DNA from: Fundidesulfovibrio sp049322415
Lineage (GTDB): Bacteria; Desulfobacterota; Desulfovibrionia; Desulfovibrionales; Desulfovibrionaceae
DNA length: 64,000 bases
NCBI GenBank assembly: GCA_049322415.1
Contig: JBMORI010000085.1
Span: forward strand, 1 to 64,000
Reading direction: 5' to 3'
Positions 41,605 through 49,793 of the stretch are shown one piece after another; the first letter of the stretch is position 1, and each line of letters begins with the position of its first letter. A program made the position numbers and the translations under genes. The notes under the pieces are model-generated. The model did no database searches, had not been told where the DNA came from, and worked only from the letters and a program-made list of their open reading frames with translations.

Positions 41605-41922
41605 ATGGCATGGGGCGTGCTAATTCTGGCGGCCATCTTCGAGATCGCCTGGGCGGCAGGACTCAAATCCACCTGCGGCTTCACAAGGTTCTGGCCCACC
41701 GTTCTGGTGGCCCTGTGCATGATCGCCAGCATGGGCCTTTTGGGCATCGCGGCCCGCACCCTGCCCATCGGCACGGCCTACGCGGTCTGGACTGGCATCG
41801 GCGCCCTCGGCACTGCCCTGGCCGGGATGGCGTTTTACGGGGAAACGGCCGGAACCGCCCGGCTTGTGTGCATCGCCCTCATCGCCGCCGGCGTGGCGGG
41901 GCTCAGGATCTTCCCGGATTGA
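41605..41922 (+). CDS. gdx: SMR family exporter of the Gdx/SugE guanidinium type
   Basis: 105 residues, four membrane spans. The essential Glu13 is in ILAAIFEIAWAAGLK, followed by the Gdx mark TCGFTRFWPT and YAVWTGIGALGTALAG. These fit the guanidinium exporter branch (Gdx/SugE) rather than EmrE. It exports guanidinium by proton exchange in two-subunit dimers. A clear AAGGAGA ribosome site precedes it. Only one SMR gene is present, so it would act as a homodimer. Confidence 0.85.
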   Translation: MAWGVLILAAIFEIAWAAGLKSTCGFTRFWPTVLVALCMIASMGLLGIAARTLPIGTAYAVWTGIGALGTALAGMAFYGETAGTARLVCIALIAAGVAGLRIFPD

Positions 41923-42024
41923 ACGCCGGAGCCATTCCAGACTCCATCCCTCTGATTTGTCAAGGGAACATTTCCTGCATCGACTCCTGGCTGGAAAATA
42001 ATTCCCACCAGCAGGAGCATCCCA

Positions 42025-42444
42025 ATGGAAACATCCTTGTCATCGGTCTTGCCGGGTTACAAGACCGGAGCCGCTCAGGCCGCTATCCGCGCAAGCGAGG
42101 CCGCTGCCTCCAACCAGGAAACAGCGGCTGTTTCACGCAACGCCGGGAAGGACAGCGTGACCATCTCCGACGCGGCCAAGGAATTCGGAAAAATCATGGC
42201 CAAGGGACGCGGCGAGACGGTGCCGAACGATTCTGAGAGCCAGGATCCCATCGAGAAGATCAAGAAGAAGATCGAGGAACTGGAGAAGAAGATCGCCCAG
42301 GTGGAGCAGAGCTCCGTGCCGGACGCCACCAAGCAGGGCGTGGTCAAGGGGCTGGAGACGGAGCTGGCTTCGCTTCGCCAGCAGCTTTCCCAGCTGATGG
42401 CCCAGGCGTCAAAGCCCGCTTCCAGTGGGGGCAAGGCTGGGTAA
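42025..42444 (+). CDS. FlxA-like coiled-coil protein
   Basis: 139 residues. The region KDSVTISDAAKEFGKIM (about 43-58) is a motif often seen in flagellar and secreted-type proteins. A predicted coiled coil (EKIKKKIEELEKKIAQVEQS and a second helix, residues 73-130) follows. This arrangement recalls the FlxA family. No signal or membrane segment. A ribosome site, AGGAG, lies seven bases before the ATG. A motility link is only suggested by the family; gene neighbours do not help. Confidence 0.7.
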   Translation: METSLSSVLPGYKTGAAQAAIRASEAAASNQETAAVSRNAGKDSVTISDAAKEFGKIMAKGRGETVPNDSESQDPIEKIKKKIEELEKKIAQVEQSSVPDATKQGVVKGLETELASLRQQLSQLMAQASKPASSGGKAG

Positions 42445-42470
42445 CGTTCCTGCAGGCTGCGGGAGCGTCG

Positions 42471-43634
42471 CTACTGCTCCGGGTCCGTCTGGACGGCCTC
42501 CCGCGCGCCGTCCCGCTTCGGCGCAGTCAAAAGGGGGAGGCGTATCACAACCGCCCTGGGCTGCTTCTCCAAAACGGGTTCGGAAAAAGCGGACAGGTCC
42601 TTGTCTTTGTAGTCGATGACCAGGCGCAGCTTGCCGGGATGGACGCCCTGCCGGAGCCTCTCCATGGCCGGGCCTCCGAGGGGTCTCGCCAGGGGGGCGG
42701 ACGGCTGCCAATCGCCCCAGAGGTCCACGCCCAGCCTGGCCGGAGATTTGGCGTGGAACGCCGTGACGCGTTCCACGGGGCCGTCCGTGACGATGGTGAG
42801 CACGAACTCGCGGGGATTCTCCCGGACGTTGATGCCGAGCACCTTGCCGCCCGCGGTGCCGGACTTCGCGCTCTGACCGTCCCGGTCTTCCGGCCCCGGC
42901 TTTACGGACGAGGACGGGGATTCGGGCTTTTCCGGCAAGGCTTCGGCCCGGACGCCGTCCCCTGCCGCGCCGCCATCACTGACTTTCGGCCCCTGGTGGG
43001 CTTCCAGGGCCTCAGGAGCGCCCGGCTGAGCGGGCTTCGCGTCCCCCACCGGGACAGAGCGGCCGATCCCGGCTGCCCGCGCTTTGCTCGATTCGGCAGT
43101 GACCCTTGGCAGAACCAGGCCTGGCTCGCCGGCAGCCCGGGCGGCATCCACTGCATGCGGCGCTTCCCCCGCATCGTCTGGAGCCGGAGGGGACTGCGGC
43201 GCCGCTCCGGCCGCGTCCTCGGATGGAGCCGGTCCCGTGCCGCTCCCGGCGTGGAATCCGGGCTTGCCCTCTTGGGGGGAAAGCGTGCCGCCGTCCGCTG
43301 CGGGCTTCTCCTTGCCCGCATCCGTGGAGGGCGCGCCAGGGCTCTCCACGGCCTCATTCTCCTTCCCGGAGGGCAGGGAAGATGAATTGGACACCCGCTC
43401 CGGCTGCACCGCCCCTTCCCCGGCAGGGGGAGAAGCCTTGGGCGGAGCATCCGGCTCCCCCCCGGGGGCCTTGGCAAGAAGCGCGGATGACGGTTGCTTC
43501 TGGCCCGCTCCGGAGCCGCCCCCCCAGAAGGGGCCGCCTCGCTGAAACATGTTCAGGGACGCCCCCAGCAAAAGGGCCACGGCCACGATCAATACCTTGA
43601 GCAGGATCGGGGGCTTGGGTTCGGGCACGGTCAA
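42471..43634 (-). CDS. Membrane-anchored AMIN-domain protein with long disordered linker
   Basis: 387 residues. One membrane span (about 11-29), then about 230 residues rich in Pro, Ala, Gly and Glu without predicted fold (35-265), and a C-terminal AMIN-like domain (VLGINVRENPREFVLTIVTD ... RLRQGVHPGKLRLVIDYKD). AMIN domains bind peptidoglycan and bring enzymes to division sites or secretion machines. No hydrolase domain is attached. It is convergent with the FlxA-like gene. Assignment rests on the C-terminal pattern. Confidence 0.72.
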   Translation of the reverse strand: MTVPEPKPPILLKVLIVAVALLLGASLNMFQRGGPFWGGGSGAGQKQPSSALLAKAPGGEPDAPPKASPPAGEGAVQPERVSNSSSLPSGKENEAVESPGAPSTDAGKEKPAADGGTLSPQEGKPGFHAGSGTGPAPSEDAAGAAPQSPPAPDDAGEAPHAVDAARAAGEPGLVLPRVTAESSKARAAGIGRSVPVGDAKPAQPGAPEALEAHQGPKVSDGGAAGDGVRAEALPEKPESPSSSVKPGPEDRDGQSAKSGTAGGKVLGINVRENPREFVLTIVTDGPVERVTAFHAKSPARLGVDLWGDWQPSAPLARPLGGPAMERLRQGVHPGKLRLVIDYKDKDLSAFSEPVLEKQPRAVVIRLPLLTAPKRDGAREAVQTDPEQ

Positions 43635-43715
43635 CCGTCCTTCCGGGAGAGTTGTTGCCCGCCCGCGCGGGCCAAGAGGGGCGGCCCGGCGGGCGGAAAG
43701 GAGGATTGCCTGCCC

Positions 43716-44648
43716 TCAGCGAGGCTTTACAGGCGGCGCCTCGTGGGCGTTCTTGAGCCCCGCCAGGTAGCCGAGTATCTTGCCCGCGTCGGATACGACC
43801 AGAATCCTGGCCATCTCCGCTACGGCCCGGGCCGTCAGGGGATAAGCCCCCAGCCGCCGGAACACGCGGACGGGTTGCCAGAGATACGCGCCGAAACCGA
43901 GTGCGAGAGCAAGGAGCCAGCCCGCGCGCCAGAAGCTCATGAGCAGCATCTCGACGCCCGCCGCGTAGCCGATGAGCCTGGCCATGTGGCTCTTTGTGCG
44001 CTGAAGCGCCCTGCCGTCGCCCTGGGTGCTGGCGTGAAAGTCCAGGTATATGTTCTTCAGTCCGGGCTTCATGCGCCAGTTGGCCACCGCGCGCGGCTCC
44101 TGGCGGATTATGAAGCGGCTCTGGCGCATCATGTCATGGAACCAGGAGTCCTCGGAGGCGTCCAGCCACTCCGGGAAGCCGCCCAGCTCCTCCCAGACCA
44201 CCTTGCGGAAGGCCAGGGAGCGGTTGGAGAGCTCGACGCCCCCCCCCTTGCTCCCCGGGCGGGAGAAAACACGGACGCTGTACTGGCAGGCGTCGAAGAG
44301 GCTCTCGATCATGGGGGAGCAGGCTCCCGCCACGATGTCCGCTCCCTGGAGGCCGGAGATCATCTCAAGCCAGTCGTGGTCCAGCACGCAATCGGCGGCG
44401 CTTACGGCCATCACCTCGCCGGAGGCCAGGGAGATGGCCCTGTTCAGGCCCTCGGCATTGTTGCCCTGGACCGTCTCCAACCGCGCGCCCAGCGGGTGGG
44501 ACTCCACCAGCGCCCTGGTGCGGTCCGCGGACCCGAGGTCCGCCACGATCACTTCATCGGGCTTCCTGCTTTGCGAAGCCACCGAATCGAGAAAGGCCCC
44601 GATGGTGGATTCCGCGTCCTTCACGGTAACGATGAGGCTCACTTTCAT
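43716..44648 (-). CDS. Family 2 glycosyltransferase with C-terminal membrane segments
   Basis: 310 residues. The GT-A fold begins at once (KVSLIVTVKDAESTIGAFLD), with the sugar-nucleotide region VIVADLGSADRTRALVES and SAADCVLDHDWLEMISG in place of a clean DxD. About 30 residues near 245-280 are hydrophobic. Donor and acceptor are unknown; likely a surface glycan enzyme. The ATG at 44648 has an AAAAGG site ten bases upstream; two other in-frame ATGs lie just upstream. It stands with the other glycan genes to 49635. Confidence 0.82.
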   Translation of the reverse strand: MKVSLIVTVKDAESTIGAFLDSVASQSRKPDEVIVADLGSADRTRALVESHPLGARLETVQGNNAEGLNRAISLASGEVMAVSAADCVLDHDWLEMISGLQGADIVAGACSPMIESLFDACQYSVRVFSRPGSKGGGVELSNRSLAFRKVVWEELGGFPEWLDASEDSWFHDMMRQSRFIIRQEPRAVANWRMKPGLKNIYLDFHASTQGDGRALQRTKSHMARLIGYAAGVEMLLMSFWRAGWLLALALGFGAYLWQPVRVFRRLGAYPLTARAVAEMARILVVSDAGKILGYLAGLKNAHEAPPVKPR

Positions 44649-44772
44649 GGCCGCCATACCTTTTAATTGATGGTTTCGACGCCGCCTGGGAGGCGGCCCT
44701 TTGCCTGCCGCCCCGCCGGCGTCCGAGGAAGCCTGATACCTCATAAGCCCGCGGAACGCCACGGGCGCGCCG

Positions 44773-45624
44773 CTATCCCTTCACCAGACTCCTGAGCACG
44801 CGCAGATTCTCCACGTCTTCCTTGAGGTCCTTCTCCTTGTGCGTCTCGAGGATCATGGGCAGCCTGGCCAGCACGGGATGGTTCACGATTGCCCTGAACC
44901 CTTCCAGGCCGATGGCCCCCTTGCCGATGTGCTCGTGCCTGTCCAGCCTTGAGCCCAGGCCCGCCTTGGCGTCGTTGACGTGCACAAGCTTGAGGCGGTC
45001 CTTGTCCAGCATGGCCAGGGCCTCGTCGAGGCCCCGGCGAGTCGCCACGTCGTACCCCGCCGCGTAGGCGTGGCAGGTGTCCAGGCAGATCCCGAGCCTG
45101 CCGGGATGCCTGCTGGCAGCGATGATGGCCGCCAGGTCCCGGAAGTCCGAGCCTATCCCCGTGCCCTGACCGGCCGTGTTCTCCAAAAGGATCAGCGGCC
45201 CGTCACCTCCCGAAGCCTCGAAGGCCTCATCCAGGCTCCGGGCGGCGCGCCCGAGAGCCTCCTCCCTGCCCGCGCCCATGGCCGCCCCCGGGTGGAGCAC
45301 CACCCACGGGACGCCAAGCGCCCGGCAGCGCTCCAGCTCCGCCGCGAGCGAGGCCACGCCGCGTTTGCGCAAGGCCTCGTCCGGTGATGCGGGGTTGAGA
45401 AGATAGGAGGCGTGACTCGCCACCGGATAAGGCCCCCACTCTCTCCAGGCGTTCGCGAACGCCTCCGCCTCGTCCGGGGAAACGGGGGCCGCCTCCCACT
45501 GACGTTGATTGCGAGTGAAAACCTGCAAGGCGGTCCCGCCAACCGATTTTATGCGCCCGAAAGCCTCCGCGAGACCTCCGGCCACCGATTCGTGGGCTCC
45601 AAAATGTCGTTCCTGCGCCGTCAT
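44773..45624 (-). CDS. nfo: Endonuclease IV (apurinic/apyrimidinic)
   Basis: 283 residues, a TIM-barrel AP endonuclease with three metals. Ligand motifs: FGAHESVAGGL, SHASYLLN, LHPGAAMG, ILLENTAGQG, ICLDTCHAYAAG, VHVNDAK, DRHEHIGKG and LETHKE. It cuts DNA 5' of abasic sites in base-excision repair. Complete, standard length. Its position among glycosyltransferases is unrelated to its role. Confidence 0.95.
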   Translation of the reverse strand: MTAQERHFGAHESVAGGLAEAFGRIKSVGGTALQVFTRNQRQWEAAPVSPDEAEAFANAWREWGPYPVASHASYLLNPASPDEALRKRGVASLAAELERCRALGVPWVVLHPGAAMGAGREEALGRAARSLDEAFEASGGDGPLILLENTAGQGTGIGSDFRDLAAIIAASRHPGRLGICLDTCHAYAAGYDVATRRGLDEALAMLDKDRLKLVHVNDAKAGLGSRLDRHEHIGKGAIGLEGFRAIVNHPVLARLPMILETHKEKDLKEDVENLRVLRSLVKG

Positions 45625-45713
45625 CCGCTTTTCCGCTCAAGAAGCTTGTTGTGGACTTTGTCTTGGGGTGCTAACAGTATTTCGACCGGGTGTAATCCGG
45701 GAATTAAAGCATA

Positions 45714-46949
45714 ATGCGCATGATTCGTACAGCATACGTCACCTTATGGTATCCCAAGCCTTCCGAGACGTTCGTAGTCGGCGAGGTCGCCGGTTTGCGG
45801 ACGCTGGGCATGGACGTGACCGTCCACACCCTCTACGGAAAGCTTTGCAGGAACGTTGGCAAGGACATGGCCGCCAAGTGCGGCGGCGTGGAGCGTCTCG
45901 GGATCAGGTCCATCCCCAGGGGATTCTCGGCCCTGAACTGGTGGCGCTCCAACGAGCCGGAACTCTTCAGGAAGACCGTCCGCAAGGTTCTTGGCCGGTT
46001 CTGGAGAGACCTGGAACAGACCGGCGAGAACATCTGGGGCTTCTTCGCGGGCTGCCAGCTGGCCAGGACCTTCAAGCGCGAAGGCGTCACGCACATCCAC
46101 GCCGGATGGGCCAACGGCCCGGCCACCGCCGCCTGGACCGCGTCGCTGCTCACCGGAATTCCGTTCAGCTTCACCGGCCGGGCGGGTGACATCTACCCCC
46201 CCGACGGCGCCCTCGAGGACAAGATCGCCGACGCCGCCTTCGTGCGCACCGACGCCGCCTTCAACCTGGACTACGTCAAGAGCTTCACCCAGGACAGGAA
46301 GGACCGGGTCCACCTGGTACGCAACATGCTCTCCTGGGACGTGCCGCCCCCCGCCGAGGTTCCCATGCGTTCCCCGGTGCGTCTTGCCGCCATCGCCCGT
46401 TTCGTCAAGACCAAGGGACTGGACGTGCTGCTGGACGCCTGCGCCCTGCTCAAGCGGCAGGGCATGGACTTCAGGGTCACGCTGGCCGGGTCGGGAACCA
46501 TGGAGATGCCCCTTCGCGCCCAGGCCAGGAAGCTCGGCATAGCGGACAAGGTCTCCTTCCCCGGCTTCATCCTGCACAAGGACGTGCCCGCGCTCCTGAG
46601 CGCCCACGACATCCTTGTCATGCCGAGCAAGATCGCCAGAACCGGTGACCGCGACGGCCTGCCCACCGTCATCATGGAGGCCCTGGTGAGCAGGGTGCCC
46701 GTGATCGCCACCAACGTGGGCGGAATAAGCGAGGTAGTCCGTGACGGCGAGACCGGCTTTCTCATCCCCCAGAAAGATCCGGAGGCCCTGGCAGCGGCGA
46801 TCCGGCGCATGGCCGCCGACAGGGAGAATGCCGTCCGCATGGCCGAGAACGGCAAACGCGTAGTTCTCGACCTCTACGACACGGCCAGGAACTCTAGGCT
46901 TTTCCACGACCTCATCGCCGGGAACAGCCTCCAGCGCCCAAGCGCCTAA
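45714..46949 (+). CDS. Family 4 glycosyltransferase
   Basis: 411 residues with a GT-B fold. The N-terminal domain (TAYVTLWYPKPSETFVVGEV ... ITHIHAGWANGPATAAWTAS) is followed by the family signature (VRLAAIARFVKTKGLDVLL ... LAGSGTMEMPLRAQARKLG ... ILVMPSKIARTGDRDGLPTVIMEAL ... GGISEVVRDGETGFLIPQKD). The EX7E-type acid pair is in DGLPTVIMEALVSR. It transfers an unknown sugar, likely in polysaccharide synthesis, close to the flippase gene. Confidence 0.88.
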   Translation: MRMIRTAYVTLWYPKPSETFVVGEVAGLRTLGMDVTVHTLYGKLCRNVGKDMAAKCGGVERLGIRSIPRGFSALNWWRSNEPELFRKTVRKVLGRFWRDLEQTGENIWGFFAGCQLARTFKREGVTHIHAGWANGPATAAWTASLLTGIPFSFTGRAGDIYPPDGALEDKIADAAFVRTDAAFNLDYVKSFTQDRKDRVHLVRNMLSWDVPPPAEVPMRSPVRLAAIARFVKTKGLDVLLDACALLKRQGMDFRVTLAGSGTMEMPLRAQARKLGIADKVSFPGFILHKDVPALLSAHDILVMPSKIARTGDRDGLPTVIMEALVSRVPVIATNVGGISEVVRDGETGFLIPQKDPEALAAAIRRMAADRENAVRMAENGKRVVLDLYDTARNSRLFHDLIAGNSLQRPSA

Positions 46950-47013
46950 CGCCGCGTCCACGAAGAAGTGTGGATGCTTGTTTCGTGGGCAATACGATGA
47001 AATAGATGTTCGG

Positions 47014-47047
47014 GTCCTCGATTAACATGTTCATGTTTTTCGAGGAC
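47014..47047. repeat. 34-bp near-perfect palindrome
   Basis: Arms of 16 bases (47014-47029 and 47032-47047) pair at 14 positions around a two-base TT centre, with a TT/TT mismatch inside: GTCCTCGA-TT-AACATG ... CATGTT-TT-TCGAGGAC. It is AT-rich for this genome and lies between two convergent glycosyltransferases. It could be a bidirectional terminator or a cruciform or protein-binding site. Confidence 0.6.
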
Positions 47048-47062
47048 GCCACACCGCGGGGA

Positions 47063-48157
47063 TCAGCGTCCGGCTGTCCCCGCCCGTCTGGCCAGGACCT
47101 CTTCCATCACCCCCGCGTGACGGGCGGCCACGGCGTCGAGCGAATGCTCGGCAACGGCCACGCGCCTGCCCTCCTCGCCCATGCGAAGCCTCTCCTCCTC
47201 GCTTGCTAGCAGCCTGTCCATGGCGGCGGCGAATGCATCGCTGTCGCCTTCGGGAACAACCAGCCCCGTGCGGCCGTGGCGGATCACCTCGGCCACGCCG
47301 CCCACGCCGGTGCCCACGCAGGGAAGGCCCATGGCCATGGCTTCGAGCAGCACGTTGGGCATGCCCTCGTTCACGGATGAGAGCGCCGCCAGCGATGCCC
47401 TGGCGAAGTGACCGGCTGGGTCGGCCGTGCCCGGGAGCAGCTCCACGCTCTCCCGCGCGGGGCTCGCCCCTATGCGCCGGGCCAGCGTCTCTCGCAGTTC
47501 GCCGTCGCCCACGAGTCTCAGCCGGGCGCGGGGATGGCGCGGGAGCACCGCCTCGAAGGCGCGGATGAGCGTCTCGTGGCCTTTGACTGGAGCCAGGCGT
47601 GCAAGGCAGAGTATGACCGGATCAGGCTCCCGCTCGCCGGGCCTGGGCGTGAAGTGCAGCGTGTCCACGCCCGTTGGGATCACGTCCACCCGCCCAGGAT
47701 TGAGGCCGTAGCGGACGGTGAGCGCCTGCTTGAGCGCGTGGGCGTTGCAGATGTGGTGGTGCGCCAGGGGCTTCAGCACGGCCTCGTGCTGCCGCCAGAG
47801 GTCGTCCCCGCCCCGGCAGTTGGCGATGACGGCCGGAACCCGTCGCAGCCGCCCGAAGACGCGGCCCCATATGTTGGGTACCACCGTCAGGGCCATGAGC
47901 ACGTCGGGCCGGACGCTCCCCAATGCCCGCCAGAGCCCCCAGAGCCCTGCCGGGCCGACTGCGCGCCCGGAGGCAAGCCCTCGCACGGCGAGGCCGTACT
48001 CGCGGGCCTTGGGCATGAAATCGCCGCCGCCCATGAGAGTCCATATCTCGGTCTCGAAACGCCGGGGGTCCAGGCGTTTGGCCAGTTCCAGGGCGTGGCG
48101 CTGGGTCCCGCCCAGAAGGAGGTCCTGGAGAAGCAGGACGGTCTTGATAGGACGCAT
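47063..48157 (-). CDS. Family 4 glycosyltransferase
   Basis: 364 residues, GT-B fold. Signature parts: LLLQDLLLGGTQRHALELAK (acceptor side), ICNAHALKQALTVRYGLNPG, VDVIPTGVDTLHFTPRPG, VILCLARLAPVKGHETLIRA, ASLAALSSVNEGMPNVLLEAMAMGLP and GGVAEVIRHGRTGLVV. The catalytic acid pair lies in NEGMPNVLLEA. ATG 48157 begins the conserved MRPIKTV region. No strong ribosome site is seen. It is divergent from the flippase gene, 71 bp away. Confidence 0.87.
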   Translation of the reverse strand: MRPIKTVLLLQDLLLGGTQRHALELAKRLDPRRFETEIWTLMGGGDFMPKAREYGLAVRGLASGRAVGPAGLWGLWRALGSVRPDVLMALTVVPNIWGRVFGRLRRVPAVIANCRGGDDLWRQHEAVLKPLAHHHICNAHALKQALTVRYGLNPGRVDVIPTGVDTLHFTPRPGEREPDPVILCLARLAPVKGHETLIRAFEAVLPRHPRARLRLVGDGELRETLARRIGASPARESVELLPGTADPAGHFARASLAALSSVNEGMPNVLLEAMAMGLPCVGTGVGGVAEVIRHGRTGLVVPEGDSDAFAAAMDRLLASEEERLRMGEEGRRVAVAEHSLDAVAARHAGVMEEVLARRAGTAGR

Positions 48158-48228
48158 GGTTGTATGAAATGACTCCGCACCGGGCGGGCCGGTATTACGC
48201 CAAGTAGGTCCGGCCCGCCACGAAAAAT

Positions 48229-49635
48229 ATGACGGCAAAACCCCAGCACTCCATCCTGCGCAGGTTCCTGCACCTCGTCAGCGCCCAGTGCGTGCGCGAC
48301 TGGCTGCACACCGGCCTCATCCTGATCCTGGCGCGCGCCGGATCGGCCACGTACGGCGAGTTCGTGGTGGCCTTCTCCCTGGCCCAGTTCATCCAGTTCC
48401 TGGGCGAGTTCGGCCTCAACCAGCCCATGGTGGTGGCGCTCAGCCGCCGCTACAACGACAAGGGCCACGTGCTGGCCCAGTACGGGCTCATCAAGACAGG
48501 CCTGTACCTTGCGGGCATGGCCGGCGCCGCGGCGTTCTGCCTGATCCAGGGATACCCGCCCGGGCTTTTCTGGCTGGCCGTGGGCATGTGCGCCGGATGC
48601 GGCCTGGAGCCCCTGGCCGGGTCGTTCTTCGTGGCGCTTCGCGTCCAGGGCCGCCAGGACCAGGAGAGCTACGTGCGCTCCGCATCGGCCCTGGCAGGTT
48701 ACTCCTACGCCCTGGCCGCCGTGCTCCTGGACTGGCCCGTCTGGAGCCTGGGGCTTTTCAAGGTGCTGGAGAACTCCCTGAACGTGGCGGGCGGAGCGTG
48801 GCTCTGCCTACGATGGGAGGAAGTCTCCGGGCTCACGCTCGGACGCCGGGGGCTGGCCCGCGCTTGGCGGACGGCAGTGGGCGGCGTGACCTTCGTGGCC
48901 ATGGCTCTCGCGGCCATCGGCTACAACAAGGCCAACGTCTTCTTCCTGCAGGACTACGCCGGGTCCAAGACGGTGGGGGCCTACGGCGTCGCCTGGGAAC
49001 TCGTCGATGGCGCCTCCAACATAGCGGCCACCCTGCTCCTGTCCGGGGTCATCTACCCCTTGCTGGTGAAGCACTGGCGCACGGACAAGGCCGCCTTTAC
49101 CTCCCTCTCCAGGAACTGCGCCATGAGCCTGACGGCCATGAGCCTGCCGGTGATGGCGGCCATCGCCATGGAATGCGACCGCGTCCTGCCCCTGGTCTTC
49201 GGGCCTGAATACGCGCCGCACGCCTGGGTGGCCGCGTGGCTGGCCCCCTGCATCGGAGTGGCCTTCCTGCACAACCTGGCGGCCTACATGATGCTCGCAT
49301 TCGGCCGGGAGCGCATGCTCCTGGCCATTTACCTGGGCGGGCTCGCCGCCAGCCTCGTCTTCTGCAGGCTCCTCATCCCCGGAGACCCGCTCAAGGGGGC
49401 GGCCGTGGCCATCGTTCTCACCAAGGCGGCAGTGGCCGCGTGCACCGTGGGCTACTGCCAGATGCGCATCGGGCTTCTGAGCCTCAGGCAGACGGCCCTG
49501 GCGGCATGCTGCGCCGCGCTTTCCTGGGCGCTGTGGCGTGCCGCGGGCGGACACGTCCCCCGAGAGGCGGCCGAGGCGGCAGCCCTGCTCCCCCTGCTTT
49601 GGCTGGCCTGGCGCTGGCGGCCCCGCAAGGCCTGA
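48229..49635 (+). CDS. Polysaccharide flippase (oligosaccharide flippase/MATE-like family)
   Basis: 468 residues with about 12-14 membrane spans, opening with RRFLHLVSAQCVRDWLHTGL and ending in an Arg-rich tail (LAWRWRPRKA). Typical of MOP/Wzx-like exporters that move lipid-linked sugars across the inner membrane. Short loops, no catalytic motif. The neighbouring glycosyltransferases suggest it handles the same surface glycan, which is inference. Single-gene transcription is likely; the next gene starts 158 bp on. Confidence 0.85.
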   Translation: MTAKPQHSILRRFLHLVSAQCVRDWLHTGLILILARAGSATYGEFVVAFSLAQFIQFLGEFGLNQPMVVALSRRYNDKGHVLAQYGLIKTGLYLAGMAGAAAFCLIQGYPPGLFWLAVGMCAGCGLEPLAGSFFVALRVQGRQDQESYVRSASALAGYSYALAAVLLDWPVWSLGLFKVLENSLNVAGGAWLCLRWEEVSGLTLGRRGLARAWRTAVGGVTFVAMALAAIGYNKANVFFLQDYAGSKTVGAYGVAWELVDGASNIAATLLLSGVIYPLLVKHWRTDKAAFTSLSRNCAMSLTAMSLPVMAAIAMECDRVLPLVFGPEYAPHAWVAAWLAPCIGVAFLHNLAAYMMLAFGRERMLLAIYLGGLAASLVFCRLLIPGDPLKGAAVAIVLTKAAVAACTVGYCQMRIGLLSLRQTALAACCAALSWALWRAAGGHVPREAAEAAALLPLLWLAWRWRPRKA

Positions 49636-49709
49636 ACCCTCCCGCCCCCGCACCCCTCAAAGGTCCCCGAGCTTTTCAGCGCGCCGCCTTTCTGCTATCA
49701 AGCGCCACC

Positions 49710-49727
49710 CGTTACAAACGCGTTACA
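49710..49727 (+). promoter_or_regulatory. Candidate PHO-box (direct repeat with 11-bp period)
   Basis: CGTTACA (49710-49716), four bases AACG, CGTTACA (49721-49727): a 7-bp perfect direct repeat spaced four bases apart. PhoB boxes are two 7-bp direct repeats separated by 4 bp, and B. subtilis PhoP sites are TTNACA repeats with the same 11-bp period. It stands 67 bp before the ATG of the PhoR-like/DUF47/Pit operon. The match to the E. coli consensus CTGTCAT is loose. Confidence 0.45.
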
Positions 49728-49793
49728 TGACGGCGTCGAAACCGCGTCGAGACATCGCGCGATCAATCCGCGCTCCCCTTCAGGAGGCACATC

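Noticed and set aside
45646..45677. Possible promoter TTGTGG-N17-TAACAG before the glycosyltransferase at 45714
   Set aside because: Only three of six bases match in each box. Not strong enough to list.
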